Positions 48,458-58,879 of a stretch of 64,000 nt of DNA are shown piece by piece. The stretch comes from Marsupella aquatica (Eukaryota > Marchantiophyta). Position numbers and translations under genes: made by a program. The notes below the pieces were generated by a model. That model saw only the letters and a list, made by a program, of their open reading frames with translations. It made no database searches and was not told the DNA's origin. The stretch is from the NCBI GenBank assembly GCA_973895155.1, contig OZ316898.1, positions 7,626,001-7,690,000 on the forward strand, read 5' to 3'. Position 1 is the stretch's first letter, and each line of letters starts with the position of its first letter.

Positions 48458-49759
48458 CTACTGGTTGAATTTGAGGTACCCAGCAACAATTTGCTCCTCT
48501 TGTTCCATCACAGGAACCAGCTCCAAGCTCGGAGCTTCTCCATCTTTCCTGTCATGAACTGCATCATGACTAATCTCCCCCTCAACCCGGTCCGGGATGG
48601 GAGATTTCCCCTTGTCAGTATGGGAGTCCTGAGAACTCTCCCCCTCCTTTGATGATCTGGATTCATTAAAGGACACATCTCTACTGACAATTAGCTTACA
48701 GGTTACTGGATCCCATAACCTATAACCCTTCACACCTTTCTGATAGCCAAGGAAAATGCACTTCTTCGACTTGGACTCCAGCTTGGATCGAAGCTGGGAA
48801 GGTGTAAGCACATAAGCATCACATCCAAAAATCCTCAGATGTGAATAATCTGCTGGACGCCCGTACCTCATTTCATATGGCGTCTTGAATCCAATAGAAC
48901 TGGATGGAGAAAAATTTACCAAATAAGCTGCAGTGTTAACAGCTTCAGCCCAAAACTCATGTGGTAAGCATGATTGACTCAACATACTCCTCGAGCGGTC
49001 CAATAGTGTTCGGTTGAGTCTCTCAGAAACACCATTCTGCTGAGGAGTATAACTTGTTGTGAGATGGCGGGTAATCCCTTGCTCCTTACAATACGTTCCA
49101 AATTCCCCGGAACTGTATTCACCGCCGTTATCCGATCGAAGATATCTCACCTTATTACCAGTCTAATTCTCAACCTGGGCTTTCCACTCCTTAAAAATGG
49201 CAAAAACATCAGACTTATTGTGTAGAAAGTATATCCACACATACCTTGAGTAATCGTCTATAAACGTGACATAGTATAACCGTCCAGAATGTGAGGGAGT
49301 AGGGGCTGGACCCCACACATTACTATGTACATACTCAAGTACCTCCTTGCTGGTGTGAGTTCCAACTCCGAAGGGTTTCCTGTGCTGCTTCCCTAGCACA
49401 CAGTGCTCACAAAATTCTAACTTACAAGACTGCAAATTAGAAAGTAATCCTTTCTTCTGAAGAATAACCAAACCTTTTTCACTCATGTGGCCCAAACGGA
49501 AGTGCCACAGCCGGGCCGTCTCCTCATGAGATAAGGTTGCATTGGCTTCATCACTGACTACACTGCCCTCCAAAACGTATAGATTGCAATGTCTCTTTCC
49601 CTTCAATACAACTTTAGTACCAGTTGAAACCTGAAGGACACCATTAGCAGAACTCCACTGATGGCCATTTTCTTCTAAAACTCCAAGTGAAATGAGATTT
49701 TTCATCGTGCTGGGAATATGTCTTACATTCCTCAACGTTCTCACAGCACCATCAAACAT
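48458..49759 (-). pseudogene. Copia GAG-pre-integrase and integrase, interrupted
   Basis: The zinc-binding N-terminal part shows HFRLGH and CEHCVLGKQHRKPF. The catalytic core shows FIDDYSRYVWIYFL, SDNGGEY and NGVSERLNRTL, which carry the D, D and E residues. The C-terminal part includes CIFLGYQKGVKGYRLWDP. A TAG at 49163-49165 splits the catalytic core and another at 49760-49762 precedes the pre-integrase part. The frame runs out at 48458 because of a one-base loss in a short G run near 48480. Confidence 0.9.
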
Positions 49760-49762
49760 CTA

Positions 49763-49948
49763 AAATCTTACAGATCCAAGTCCAACAACTTGACATGGGA
49801 TTCCATTTCCCATCAACACTGACCCGTTGGAAACCGTGTAAGAACTGAAAAAATCTCTCCTAGAGCAAATGTGAAAAGTACATGCACTATCTAGAATCCA
49901 GTCATCACTACCTGGATTTGACACTACGTTGAGAGCATAACCTTGACA
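49763..49948 (-). pseudogene. Copia protease remnant
   Basis: The aspartic protease start is visible as DDWILDSACTFHIC, with the catalytic Asp-Ser pair where Asp-Ser/Thr-Gly/Ala is expected. A TGA at 49949-49951 separates it from gag and a TAG at 49760-49762 ends it. Confidence 0.8.
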
Positions 49949-51004
49949 TCACAAAATGTCATCATCATCAAGTAAATCTACCTCATGCGAGCTCGATGCC
50001 GCGTTAGCAGAGGCAGTAGGGACCTTTACTCGACAATCCCTTTTCATGTGGCCAGGCTTGCCACAATTCCAACATGCAAGAGGCTTCCTCTCTTGCGATT
50101 TCCCTCTAGATTTAGATCTCCCCCGTGATGTAGATCTAAACCTGTTCTGTCCATTCGTGCGCTGCACTGCTCTTCCCCTGTTCACATTGAGCGCAGTGCC
50201 AGAAGAAGATGCTGTCTGTGATTGACCCAGCTTCTTCTGAGCATCATCAGACAGTAATGAGCTCACCACCTCATTATACGAAATGGACTTCAGATCTCTA
50301 TACAAGAGCACCTGTTTCAAGCCCTGATATGACGGCGGTAAGGAGCTTAGTAGAAGCAAGGCCTTATCCTCATCTTCAACTCCTTTTCCCAGGTTTGACA
50401 GATCCACCGCTAGACTGTCAAATTCATCCAGGTGATCCTGCATCTTGCTCCCTTCCTTGAGCCTGAGGCTCATCAAGAGAGACTTCTTGTATAGCCGGTC
50501 TGACGCATCTTCCCGGTAATACTTCTCTCTTAGAGCCTTGAACAGTGATGCGCAATCCGCATAATCATTCAGCTGTTTGATTATGTGCGGCTTCAAATAA
50601 AGCATCACTGCATTAACAGCAATCACCTGCTCCTATCTCCACTGCTTTTCTGAGATCTCCTCCTCTCCATCATACTGCTCTCGCGAAGAGAGCAGATGAG
50701 CTAAGCCCATGGCCCGAAGAACACCCTTCACTTGCTTCTCCCACAGCAAGTAATCAGTACGACCATCGTACTTCTCCACCTCAAATTTTACTCCTCCGAA
50801 TCTAGCCATCTCCCTCTTCTTCCCAACTACCAACAGCTCTGGTAGTAGTACAGCTTCCTCCACTGCACGCCGCACCGGTGATCGTACCGGTGTTACTTGT
50901 TCCTCCTCAAATGGTAGCAGCTCCTCCTCAGACTCTCCGTCTGACCTTCGTGATCCTGAAGCTCCACCGACGCCAATTCTTCCAGTATCCTCTGAGTCAC
51001 TCAT
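49949..51004 (-). pseudogene. Copia gag, interrupted by one stop
   Basis: The ATG at 51004-51002 starts an acidic N-terminus (MSDSEDTG). The gag core (YLLWEKQVKGVLRAMG, LYLKPHIIKQL, LLSSLPPSYQGL) and a CCHC zinc knuckle, CWNCGKPGHMKRDC at about 50036-50077, follow. A TAG at 50633-50635 cuts the frame after 123 codons. Confidence 0.9.
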
Positions 51005-52698
51005 ATGAAACAATCACGAAAAAACGTCTTTTTTCGAAACTTCTCATAAAACTCAAAACTCAACACCGCCGCGTAGCCCACAAAGCTAGGAGTCCAATAC
51101 TGACAGCCGAAATCAAAATCGAAATTTGACGGAAAAGTTATTCAAATTTCGGTCGGGGTGGGTAAAACCTTGGGAAACTCCCCCGTTTTGACCACCTCGG
51201 AGAATAACGGAAATACCAAGTACAACCCGTTGTCGGAATCGCGATGTGATCGGTGCGCCGCGTTGCTAACTCCAGTGGCAACGTCCTCACCGAAAAAGAA
51301 CCAAAAAAGTTACCGTTCGGCGGACGGAATCTTTGTCGGACGGCCAAAAAATAGCTCTCTATTTTTCGGGAATATTCCCGCACAGTCCGACAGGTCTCAC
51401 AGGGGGCCGTTCCCCCTGTTGGAGCGGTTAAAACGGAGGGTCACCGGTCCCGGGACAGTCAATAGAAGAGCCGGCCAGAAAAAGACAAAAAATGGCCCTA
51501 AAGGGGTGCAAAGTGCCCTAAATCCTAAAAATACAGGTATAACCAAAGGCGAGGCGGGCCAGGTAGGGTATAGGGAGGGCGTATGGCCGGGCCGAGTACA
51601 AGTATTACCGTGTACGCGACCGGCAGCATAAGGGGCGCGTTCAGGCACAGGGCGCAGGGTCGCAGGCTAACACAGCCGCGCGCCGACAGCAACTCGGGGT
51701 CGCGGTCGCGAAAGATGACGGTCGGGGGGGATGGCTTGGCGACCGGCAGGTCGCAAGCTGGCAGGGAGGGCGTGCGCGCCTAAGGCGTGGCAGCGGGATA
51801 GGGCGGGGCGAAAAAAGAAAGAAAGAGGCAGCAGCAGCCGAGCGGCCACTTTCGCGCCGGCCGGCGCTGCGCAGGGCTGCCGCGCGCCTGCAAATACGGG
51901 GTGCGGGGGGAGGGGGGAGACGACGATCGGGGTCACCGGGGGGCCGGGTACGAGGTGTGTGTATACACCTCGTGTATACACAAAAGGGGCCCCAAGTAAC
52001 CCCCTTAAAGGAAAAAAATGACCCTTAATTAACAAATGCCGATTACTCACCTAATCAGCCACTGTTCCTCACGAGAAAAGTGAACTCCGCCGACAAGAAA
52101 TGTTGTTGAATTACACCGACACGGTCTGCAGCTCCAACAGAGTAAAAACTTCCGCCGCAACGTCTTCACTCCGCGTCAAGTGCCAATCCTGGGCTCAAAA
52201 CGACCGCCTCACCGCGATCAAACCGTTGAGCCGTGGCACTTCGCGTCTCTTCCACCGAGTCGGACGGCACGAAGAGAAAACCGGTTCAGATGAGAACAAG
52301 CTCCATAGCTTGTGAAAAAACCTGAACGCCTCCTTCACTCGTCACGACACACTCGATAACAACTCGACAGCAATCCAGCTACCGAAACGACCAGCTCGCT
52401 TCAACCTTCAACTTAAGCTATAATGTGCGATCCCCCGAACACCACATAGCTCACACTGTTGAACAACGCAAACTCCCCCAAAATCCCGTCGAACACGAAT
52501 AAAATCTGAACGACGCAAACTTCAATTCCTCCGCACCACGGACACCGATCAGCGAGTTCTAACCACCGTTAGAAAGCCCTCTCACTAACCTATCCGCTCA
52601 GCCACACACATTCGAATTTCATGCGACGAAACTCCGAATGTGCCACCGACAATGAACGCTGGAAAAACCTATCACGAAAAAACCTCGTCACCTCCCAG
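51005..52698 (-). other. Long GC-rich untranslated leader of the copia element
   Basis: About 1.7 kb lies between the primer-binding site and gag. Its part at 51380-51960 is much richer in G and C than the coding region and the flanks. A near-palindrome (CGAGGTGT, then ACACCTCG, with a repeated GTGTATACAC) lies at about 51949-51980. The frames here (for example 51667-52050) are GC-driven and resemble no protein I know. A leader this long could hold packaging or ribosome-entry signals, or be captured sequence; the sequence does not decide. Confidence 0.6.
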
Positions 52699-52714
52699 GC
52701 ATGCTCTGATACCA
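52699..52714 (-). other. Primer-binding site for initiator tRNA-Met
   Basis: TGGTATCAGAGCATGC on the minus strand, two bases inside the 5' LTR. TGGTATCAGAGC is the usual plant copia site, complementary to the 3' end of initiator tRNA-Met. Confidence 0.9.
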
Positions 52715-52716
52715 CT

Positions 52717-53060
52717 TGTTGAGCATAGACGACATTCGCAACGGCAAGCCCATGAACCATCCAACGCACAAGAGTCGACACAGAGAGATACGTGGTTCAC
52801 CTCCACATGAGGCTACGTCCACGGGAACACACAAGAGCTTTACTGCACTCTAGGCCGACCGGCCATACCAAGCATCCACAGCACAAGCTCTTCCTATCTC
52901 TCAACTAGCTCCGTAACAATGAGCCTAAGTTCCACCAGGGTCTGGCATCAGCCCTGGCTATATGCACAATAGCACTACCGCTAACATTAGCTAAGTCCTA
53001 ACCCGAGTTAGCCTAACTGTAGTTAGCTCATGAGTCACAAGACTAGAGCAATATCTAACA
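52717..53060 (-). repeat. 5' LTR
   Basis: 344 bp with the same TG...CA ends as the left copy and a single base difference from it. The internal sequence is consistent with a promoter for the minus-strand transcript, though I cannot place a TATA box with certainty. Confidence 0.95.
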
Positions 53061-53065
53061 TTATG
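53061..53065. repeat. Target-site duplication, right
   Basis: TTATG, identical to the copy at 46175-46179. Confidence 0.9.
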
Positions 53066-55270
53066 TGCCGGGTTATGTGCTTCTTTCTAGGTGGTGAAGG
53101 CTTATGATCTTTAGTGTTGTTTGCTAATTGGTGAATTAGTTCAGAAGAAGTATTTTTTTCTAATAAGATTTAAGTTGTTTAACGAGCTTTGAGCCCAAAC
53201 TCTATTGTTGAGACTTGATTGATTCATGATACGGTCATGATTGATTAATGAAAATTTGTGTCTGTATCATGTCTCTAAATTGTGGTGTGAAATGCAAGAT
53301 GGGGAGAGTTAAAATATATATGATGATTTTTCTCTTTGTTTTTTGATGGCTTTTGATTGGAAAAGAGAACAACTTAGGCCTTGGACCATCCTTTAAGGCT
53401 TCTTCTGGCTACACTTATTAGATTTTAATTCTTTTGTTTTCATTTGCCATTACCTCAAGATTGATGGGAATTTTGATTCTCTCCACTTCTATTACTGAGA
53501 TATCATGATGAAAGGATTAATGTTTCATAAACAAAGAGGACTGACCAAACCAGAACAAACTGGTCTTAAAAGATAATTTGCATTAAATAAAGTTGACTAT
53601 TCAACTAACTTTTATTCTTCTTGCAATTGTGAAAGTTTATTTTTCCTTCCTTTACATGGGAGAGGCCTCATTGTCACCCTTAAATTAAGTGCCCCCTTGA
53701 AGGCTTGCCTAAAAGACCGTTTTACTAGGGATTTTCCTTTGAGTGATATAGCACTAAACATCCACCTGCCAGCTTCTAGTGTTCAGTGTTAGCACATCTG
53801 GAGGTCAGAGTTTTTCTATTACTGCCCATCATTATGTCACTGCTAAAGGACAACTTCAACTTGTGAGTGGAAAAGGTTTTGCAACTTAGCGCTGCTCAGT
53901 TTTACAGTATGATAACTAAGGCTTGAACCCAAGCTTGAAGCAACTACCAGATAACTTGGTCAAGCCAAATACATAATGGATTTTTCTGTTCGTAGTTATC
54001 TCTCATGATGTCTGGTTTTCCCTACTTGTTAACTCAGTCTAGTCTGGAGTAATTAGAGGCTGGTGCTTTGGTTGGAATTATTGTTTGTCTTGTAGTGGTT
54101 TAATTGAAGTTGAAGATGGGATCGATGAACCTTCACTTTTGCCAAAATGCCCACCAGGATGGACTGTACTAACCAAACTCCGTTTTTTTCTCAGTTGATC
54201 TAGATAACTTCTACACCCAAGACTGAAAATAATCTGAAAGGAAAGAGGACCATCTTCGGAAATTTGTAACTTTGTCAGTTCTTAATGAAATTTGGGGATA
54301 TTGGAGTCATTGGAAATATCTTTCCACACTGCTTCTAACAAATCCAAGAACAGGCCAACAATACTAAACTCATTGAAAAGATCTGATTGATCCAACCGCT
54401 TTTAACAAACTCACGAATATCCAATTATGCCACATTGTAAGGGGAAAATAAAAGTCAAGTGGGAAGAGTGTGAGTGAGTGACAGTGTAGTGTAAAGGGTA
54501 TCATGGCCCATTGGAATTGTATTGCTCACAAACTCAGTCCATCAAGCTTCAGGTTCAGGTGTCATTAGATTTTGTTCTGGTTCCTTAATATGTTTTATTC
54601 ACTAAATTTCAATTGGTATTTTCCTGATGTTCCCGCTTCCATTTTAATCTTTCATTGGGGCTCGGACAGTTCTGTTAAGGGGCCTTGCAATAAACCAGCG
54701 TGCACTTAAGAAGAGTTCACTGTATGAATGTTTACCAAGTTCGTACTACCCTGCAATGTCTCGGCTGGCCAAACTAACTAAGCTGTCCTTTCAATGTTTC
54801 TCACAGCAGCCATGGCTCTGTATGTTGACTTGCAGCAGATCGTAACCTTTATTGTTTTGCTTTATTACCCCTATTATTACACTCAATGGTGAGTACCAGG
54901 GGTGCTGGCATAAGGAAACATGTCATAGCCTATATTGTTCCTGGGTGGTTTTTGCTTGATTACTCTCAATGCTAATCACCAGGGGTGATGCCATAATAGC
55001 ATTCCCACCAGTGAATTCTAGCAAGTGAACTGGGCTGGATAGACTCCACCTATACCGTACCTAGCTCTTATAGAGGCAAGTGTCCTTTAACTTCTTGAAA
55101 TTACAGTGCCCAGCTTAGAGCATTCGTATCTTTTTGGGAAACATGGTGGGGAAAATTCGGAAAGTTATGTGCTTAATTTGGTTATGATCCTAAATTAAAG
55201 GTGGTTCACGGGGAAAGCTAGGGGAAAACTCGGAAAGTTATGTGCTTAATTTCCTAAAAGTGTAAGGATT
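53066..55270. other. AT-rich intergenic sequence
   Basis: No gene recognised. Two local duplications are visible: CAGGGGTG(A/C)TG(C/G)CATAA at about 54897 and 54980, and TCGGAAAGTTATGTGCTTAA at about 55157 and 55230, the second just downstream of the tRNA gene. Confidence 0.45.
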
Positions 55271-55350
55271 GTTGACAGTGGGATTCGAACCCACGCCCTT
55301 TCGGACCAGAACCTTAATCTGGCGCCTTAGACCAACTCGGCCATATCAAC
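55271..55350 (-). tRNA. tRNA-Leu(AAG)
   Basis: The 80-nt minus-strand sequence folds as a type II tRNA. The acceptor stem GTTGATA/TGTCAAC pairs with one T-G wobble, the A box lies in TGGCCGAGTTGG, and the anticodon stem CCAGA/TCTGG carries the loop TTAAGGT with anticodon AAG (complement at 55313-55315). It has a variable arm and the B box GGTTCGAATCC. There is no intron and no encoded CCA, as normal for a nuclear gene. Confidence 0.95.
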
Positions 55351-56966
55351 AGCTGAAATGCAAACTGAGGATTACATTACATAATAATTGAAGTGTGCCT
55401 CTGGGCTGAAGAACGTGCTTCCGTTACTCGGCATGAAAGTAAGACTATCGATGAAAGCTGCAAAGGGAATTTGTGAACATTGCATTCGCTTCGTGCTTCT
55501 CTGACTTGGAGTTTATTCTTCAATTCGTGGAACAAAATCTTGGCATGCTCTCATAGCTCTCTAGGTTGAACCGGACTGATACTGATGAAGCGGAGAGGAG
55601 ATTGGTGAATTCATGACTCTGATCGATCTCCATCATTGAAGACTGAGGTTATGCACAAGTCACACATCTCGCTCGATAAACTAGGTAAAAACTAAGAAGT
55701 CTGTTCGGAATCCTCAATCGCTCCAGTCAGACGCGAACTGACAGGAGCACGCTATGCTCGCTCGATCACACACGGCAAAGATGATGTGCGACCCATCATT
55801 TCATATCCAGAGTCTACACATTCGCTACACATCTAATACCTGTAAGCTAGGCGCGCTTTCAGTGCATGTACAGCGCAGGCCATGAATCCAGTGACAGTTA
55901 TCTATTGACAGTTTGGCTTTGTCTCAATCTCTCAACAACAATGAAGGAAGACGCCGGGGCACCCACGTCAGAGAAGTACACTCGAGAAGACGACCTACGC
56001 AAATCCTGGAGCAAGAATCGGAACGCCCTCGATCCCGGACCCCACAGGCCGGCGATACCCGCCGCTCCTGGTCTCTCATGTGCAATACGTAGAAACGGAA
56101 CGGATGCTGCGGACCAGTAGACAATGAAGTGTGCGTGCGATTGTGAAAATGGAATCCGGGGGAAGAGTGTTCACACGTTGGTGGTGTAATAAGATTATTA
56201 TTATACGTGCATAGCATGTGCACGTCAAGATCACTGTCCGCCGAGCTCATAAGATCTTTTAAGTAAAGTAACGGAAGACTGCTACTGAGGAAGTTTTTAT
56301 CGACAGATGAAATGTCTCTGCTTTGGTCATGATCCTCGACACTTTGTACTGTTGTTAGTCCTGATCGAGCATTGATCTTTCTGCCGACCAGGAAGGATGA
56401 TGTTGGGTAAATTGAAAAACATTCATTACTCGGAGCAATGTACACGGATTCAGTCGACGAGCCAGGACGATAGAAGGCTGTGAGCTCAAAGCAATTCACA
56501 TAATCATTTAAACCGTTTTGTCAGGTATGGAAATAATACAAGCAACTGACAAACACTCTACTCAACTGACAAACACTCTACTCTTACTGTTTTGGTTTGA
56601 ACAACACATTCTCATATTCGCACATCATAACGAGGACGTTGGTACAACGAAACACTGCGAGTTTATTCAATATAACGATTGTTATATCGCAGCAGAAAAT
56701 CTGTAGACAATGCGAGCTCAAGCTCTTATGAACAGCACCGTCTAACATTATTACATATGTTCAGTTCTCTCAATCTCCGCTATTCGAGCTCGGAGAGGAA
56801 TCTAATGGAGAGCAGAAGGATTTCTCCCACAATCTGACCTACATCTGTCACCGGTAATCAGCGATGCAGAAATGAGAACTTCGTTCAAAAATGGAGCGGG
56901 TGGAAGTATTCGCTCCCATCTCGCAGATATTGTTCACGTCCGCAATGAACTCTTTCTTACTACCAA
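55351..56966. other. Intergenic, no supported gene
   Basis: A 191-codon minus-strand frame (55924-56499) has irregular composition and no motif. The last 200 bases are the 3' flank of expansin B. Confidence 0.45.
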
Positions 56967-58125
56967 CTAGTTGAAGTTGTAATCCGTTTCGAATGTTTGC
57001 CCAAATGCCCAATTGGACGGCACAACATTCCAGAAAGCTCTAGTTGCCGAAAATGAGCCGTCTCCCACACTCGCTTGGAAAGAAAGTGACTGACCGACAA
57101 GCACAGTTCCCTGTGTCCAAATCTGACCCCAGGCGTGATTCATGGACAGAAGTCCAGTCTGAGACCCTTGAACAGAGAGAGCCTGAACATCCCCAGCTCC
57201 TCCGACGTTGGTGACCAAGACGCTAGTGTAGTATGGGTTTCCGTTGATGGTGAATTGCACACCTCCAGTTTTTACGCACGAGACCCTGCAATCAACGCAC
57301 AGCACCAACGCAGACCATAAGTACATTATATGATAGATTACCCAAAAGAAGCGGAAACGGAAGACAATTTCAGTTCGCAGAGTTATCTTCACGAAATATG
57401 GAATGCTAACTTGTAGCGGCACTCCACCAGACTCAACGAGACGGGAGCTACTTAGCTCACCTCTTATACTGGACCGGAATGACTCCGCCGATAGCTTGCG
57501 CAAGCTGGGTGAATGCGGGATAGGCCAAGTCGAAGTGAACATGCGGAAAATCGCACCAGCCGCCAAAAGAGCCTTGTGGACAGTTGTTGGTAGCGGTCAC
57601 GGTAAGGACCTTGCCGCCCCCATAGCACCAATTGGTCTGGGTAGTGTCACATTGAAGCGCAAAGCAAGCTCCGCAGCTCAGCCCATTGTTGAACAACGGG
57701 TTGCTGAGAGCAGCCGTGTTCGTTCCATATCCCTGCGAGTAAAGGTTACCGTATCCGCAAGCACCACCTGCACGAGAATACAACTGTGATCATCAAACCC
57801 AAAGGTTCCCTAACTTCGAGTCTAATTTAAATCGAATTAGTGCTTACAGCGTCAACGGCAAAGGCATATTTGAAGCAAGAAATCCAAAGCTCAATTCATT
57901 CATATTCAGATCAACGAACTCCTCCATTCACAGTATCTTGCAAGCGAGTTCTCGACGTCCTCGTTACTCACCCATAGTGCCGGAAGCATCTTCTCCGCCG
58001 TAGAATGTAGCATGAGCACCATCCGTCCAGGTTGTGGCAGTATACGGCTGTGCACGCACAGAAGCTGCCCAACAGCAGAGCGCCGTCACACAAAGGAGAG
58101 CGCAAGCACCTCGCATCGTTGCCAT
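56967..58125 (-). CDS. Alpha-expansin-like protein B (complete, 3 exons)
   Basis: Exons 58125-57972, 57767-57461 and 57285-56967 join to 259 residues with GT-AG introns at the same places as expansin A. A signal peptide ends [30 protein letters not shown] and [11 protein letters not shown] mark the barrel domain. The CBM63 part includes [16 protein letters not shown] and ends [10 protein letters not shown]. Exon 2 is one codon longer than in A (GGGK against a shorter loop). It is more distant from A than D is, so it represents a second lineage in the cluster. It acts in the cell wall after secretion. Confidence 0.93.
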
Positions 58126-58154
58126 GATGATCTCTCTTCACAAGCTTCAACTCA

Positions 58155-58254
58155 GTGGGGCAGGAAGTGCGATGCAAACTTTGCAACGGAGCACTCACTG
58201 TGGGGCAGGGAGTGCAACGCAAACTTTGCAATGGCGCACTCACTGTGGGGCGGA
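58155..58254. repeat. 45-bp tandem repeat in the expansin B leader
   Basis: GTGGGGCAGG starts units at 58155 and 58200, and GTGGGGCGG starts a partial unit at 58245. Each full unit contains GCAAACTTTGCAA, a short perfect palindrome. The array lies between the TATA box and the ATG, so it would be in the 5' UTR. Confidence 0.85.
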
Positions 58255-58297
58255 AGACTAAGCGAGTGGGTGCTCAAGCGTCTGTACAGCGAAGTAC

Positions 58298-58305
58298 TTA
58301 TATAC
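58298..58305 (-). promoter_or_regulatory. TATA box of expansin B
   Basis: TATATAAG on the minus strand, about 175 bp before the ATG. The surrounding promoter is not similar to those of expansins A and D. Confidence 0.6.
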
Positions 58306-58630
58306 CCAAAGGGGAGAGAGGCCGTGAACGCCACAGTTTGCAGTAAAATAAATGTGAGCGGATAAATTTCATCGTTGGATAGCTGGAATCTCCCGAACCA
58401 AGTTCTCTCTGATGTGATGCATAACAAAGGAACTTTGACCTTTGGGAAAGAGAATTTGTTTCAGCCGTAGAATATGAGAAGATCAGGCGCAAAATGCTCT
58501 CGATCCGCACCTATGCGTCCTGTCACAGCTCCCGCCACACCCGGGTTTTAAGGCGTGGAACAACGCAACTACAGTTGGAATACCAGGGCATAGCGTACGT
58601 GAGCCAGCCAGCATGTACACTATAGCAGGC

Positions 58631-58879
58631 CATAGCGTAAACAGCAGCGATGCCCAACCAATTGAAGGAGGGGGTTCGGTTCTGAAGCTTCTTTGACTTA
58701 CACAGTCGACATAGCTTTGCTGCAATCGGAAATGGTTCTCACCTGATTTGGCCCATAGCGTAAAAGGCACAATGATTCCCAACCAATTGAAGGAGGGAGT
58801 TCGGTTCTGAACGCTTCTTTGACTTACACAGTCGACATAGCTTTGCTGCAATCGGAAATGGTTCTCACCTGATTTGGCC
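58631..58879. repeat. Tandem duplication of a 123-bp unit
   Basis: Both units begin with CATAGCGTAAA, contain CAACCAATTGAAGGAGGG and CACAGTCGACATAGCTTTGC, and end with CACCTGATTTGGCC. They differ at few positions, so the duplication is fairly recent. They lie about 500 bp upstream of expansin B. Confidence 0.9.

Larger units (their letters stand above)
46180..53060 (-). mobile_element. Ty1/copia LTR retrotransposon, recent but coding-defective
   Basis: The 6881-bp element is read on the minus strand. Two 344-bp LTRs with TG...CA ends differ at one base. A primer-binding site for initiator tRNA-Met, a polypurine tract and 5-bp target duplications are all present. The order gag, protease, integrase, reverse transcriptase, RNase H is the copia order. 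Gag through integrase share one frame; the frame shifts at about 48479-48481 before reverse transcriptase. Six in-frame stops interrupt it: TAG at 50633-50635, 49760-49762, 49163-49165, 48237-48239 and 48123-48125, and TGA at 49949-49951. The leader before gag is unusually long (1.7 kb) and GC-rich. The near-identical LTRs imply recent insertion, so the defective copy was probably mobilised by proteins of an intact relative. Confidence 0.95.

Noticed and set aside
51667-52050. 127-codon minus-strand frame in the copia leader as an extra retrotransposon gene
   Set aside because: It lies in a GC-rich segment where stops are rare on all frames, and it has no envelope-like or other motif.
55924-56499. 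191-codon minus-strand frame as a gene
   Set aside because: It has no recognisable domain, irregular composition, and no splice or promoter context.
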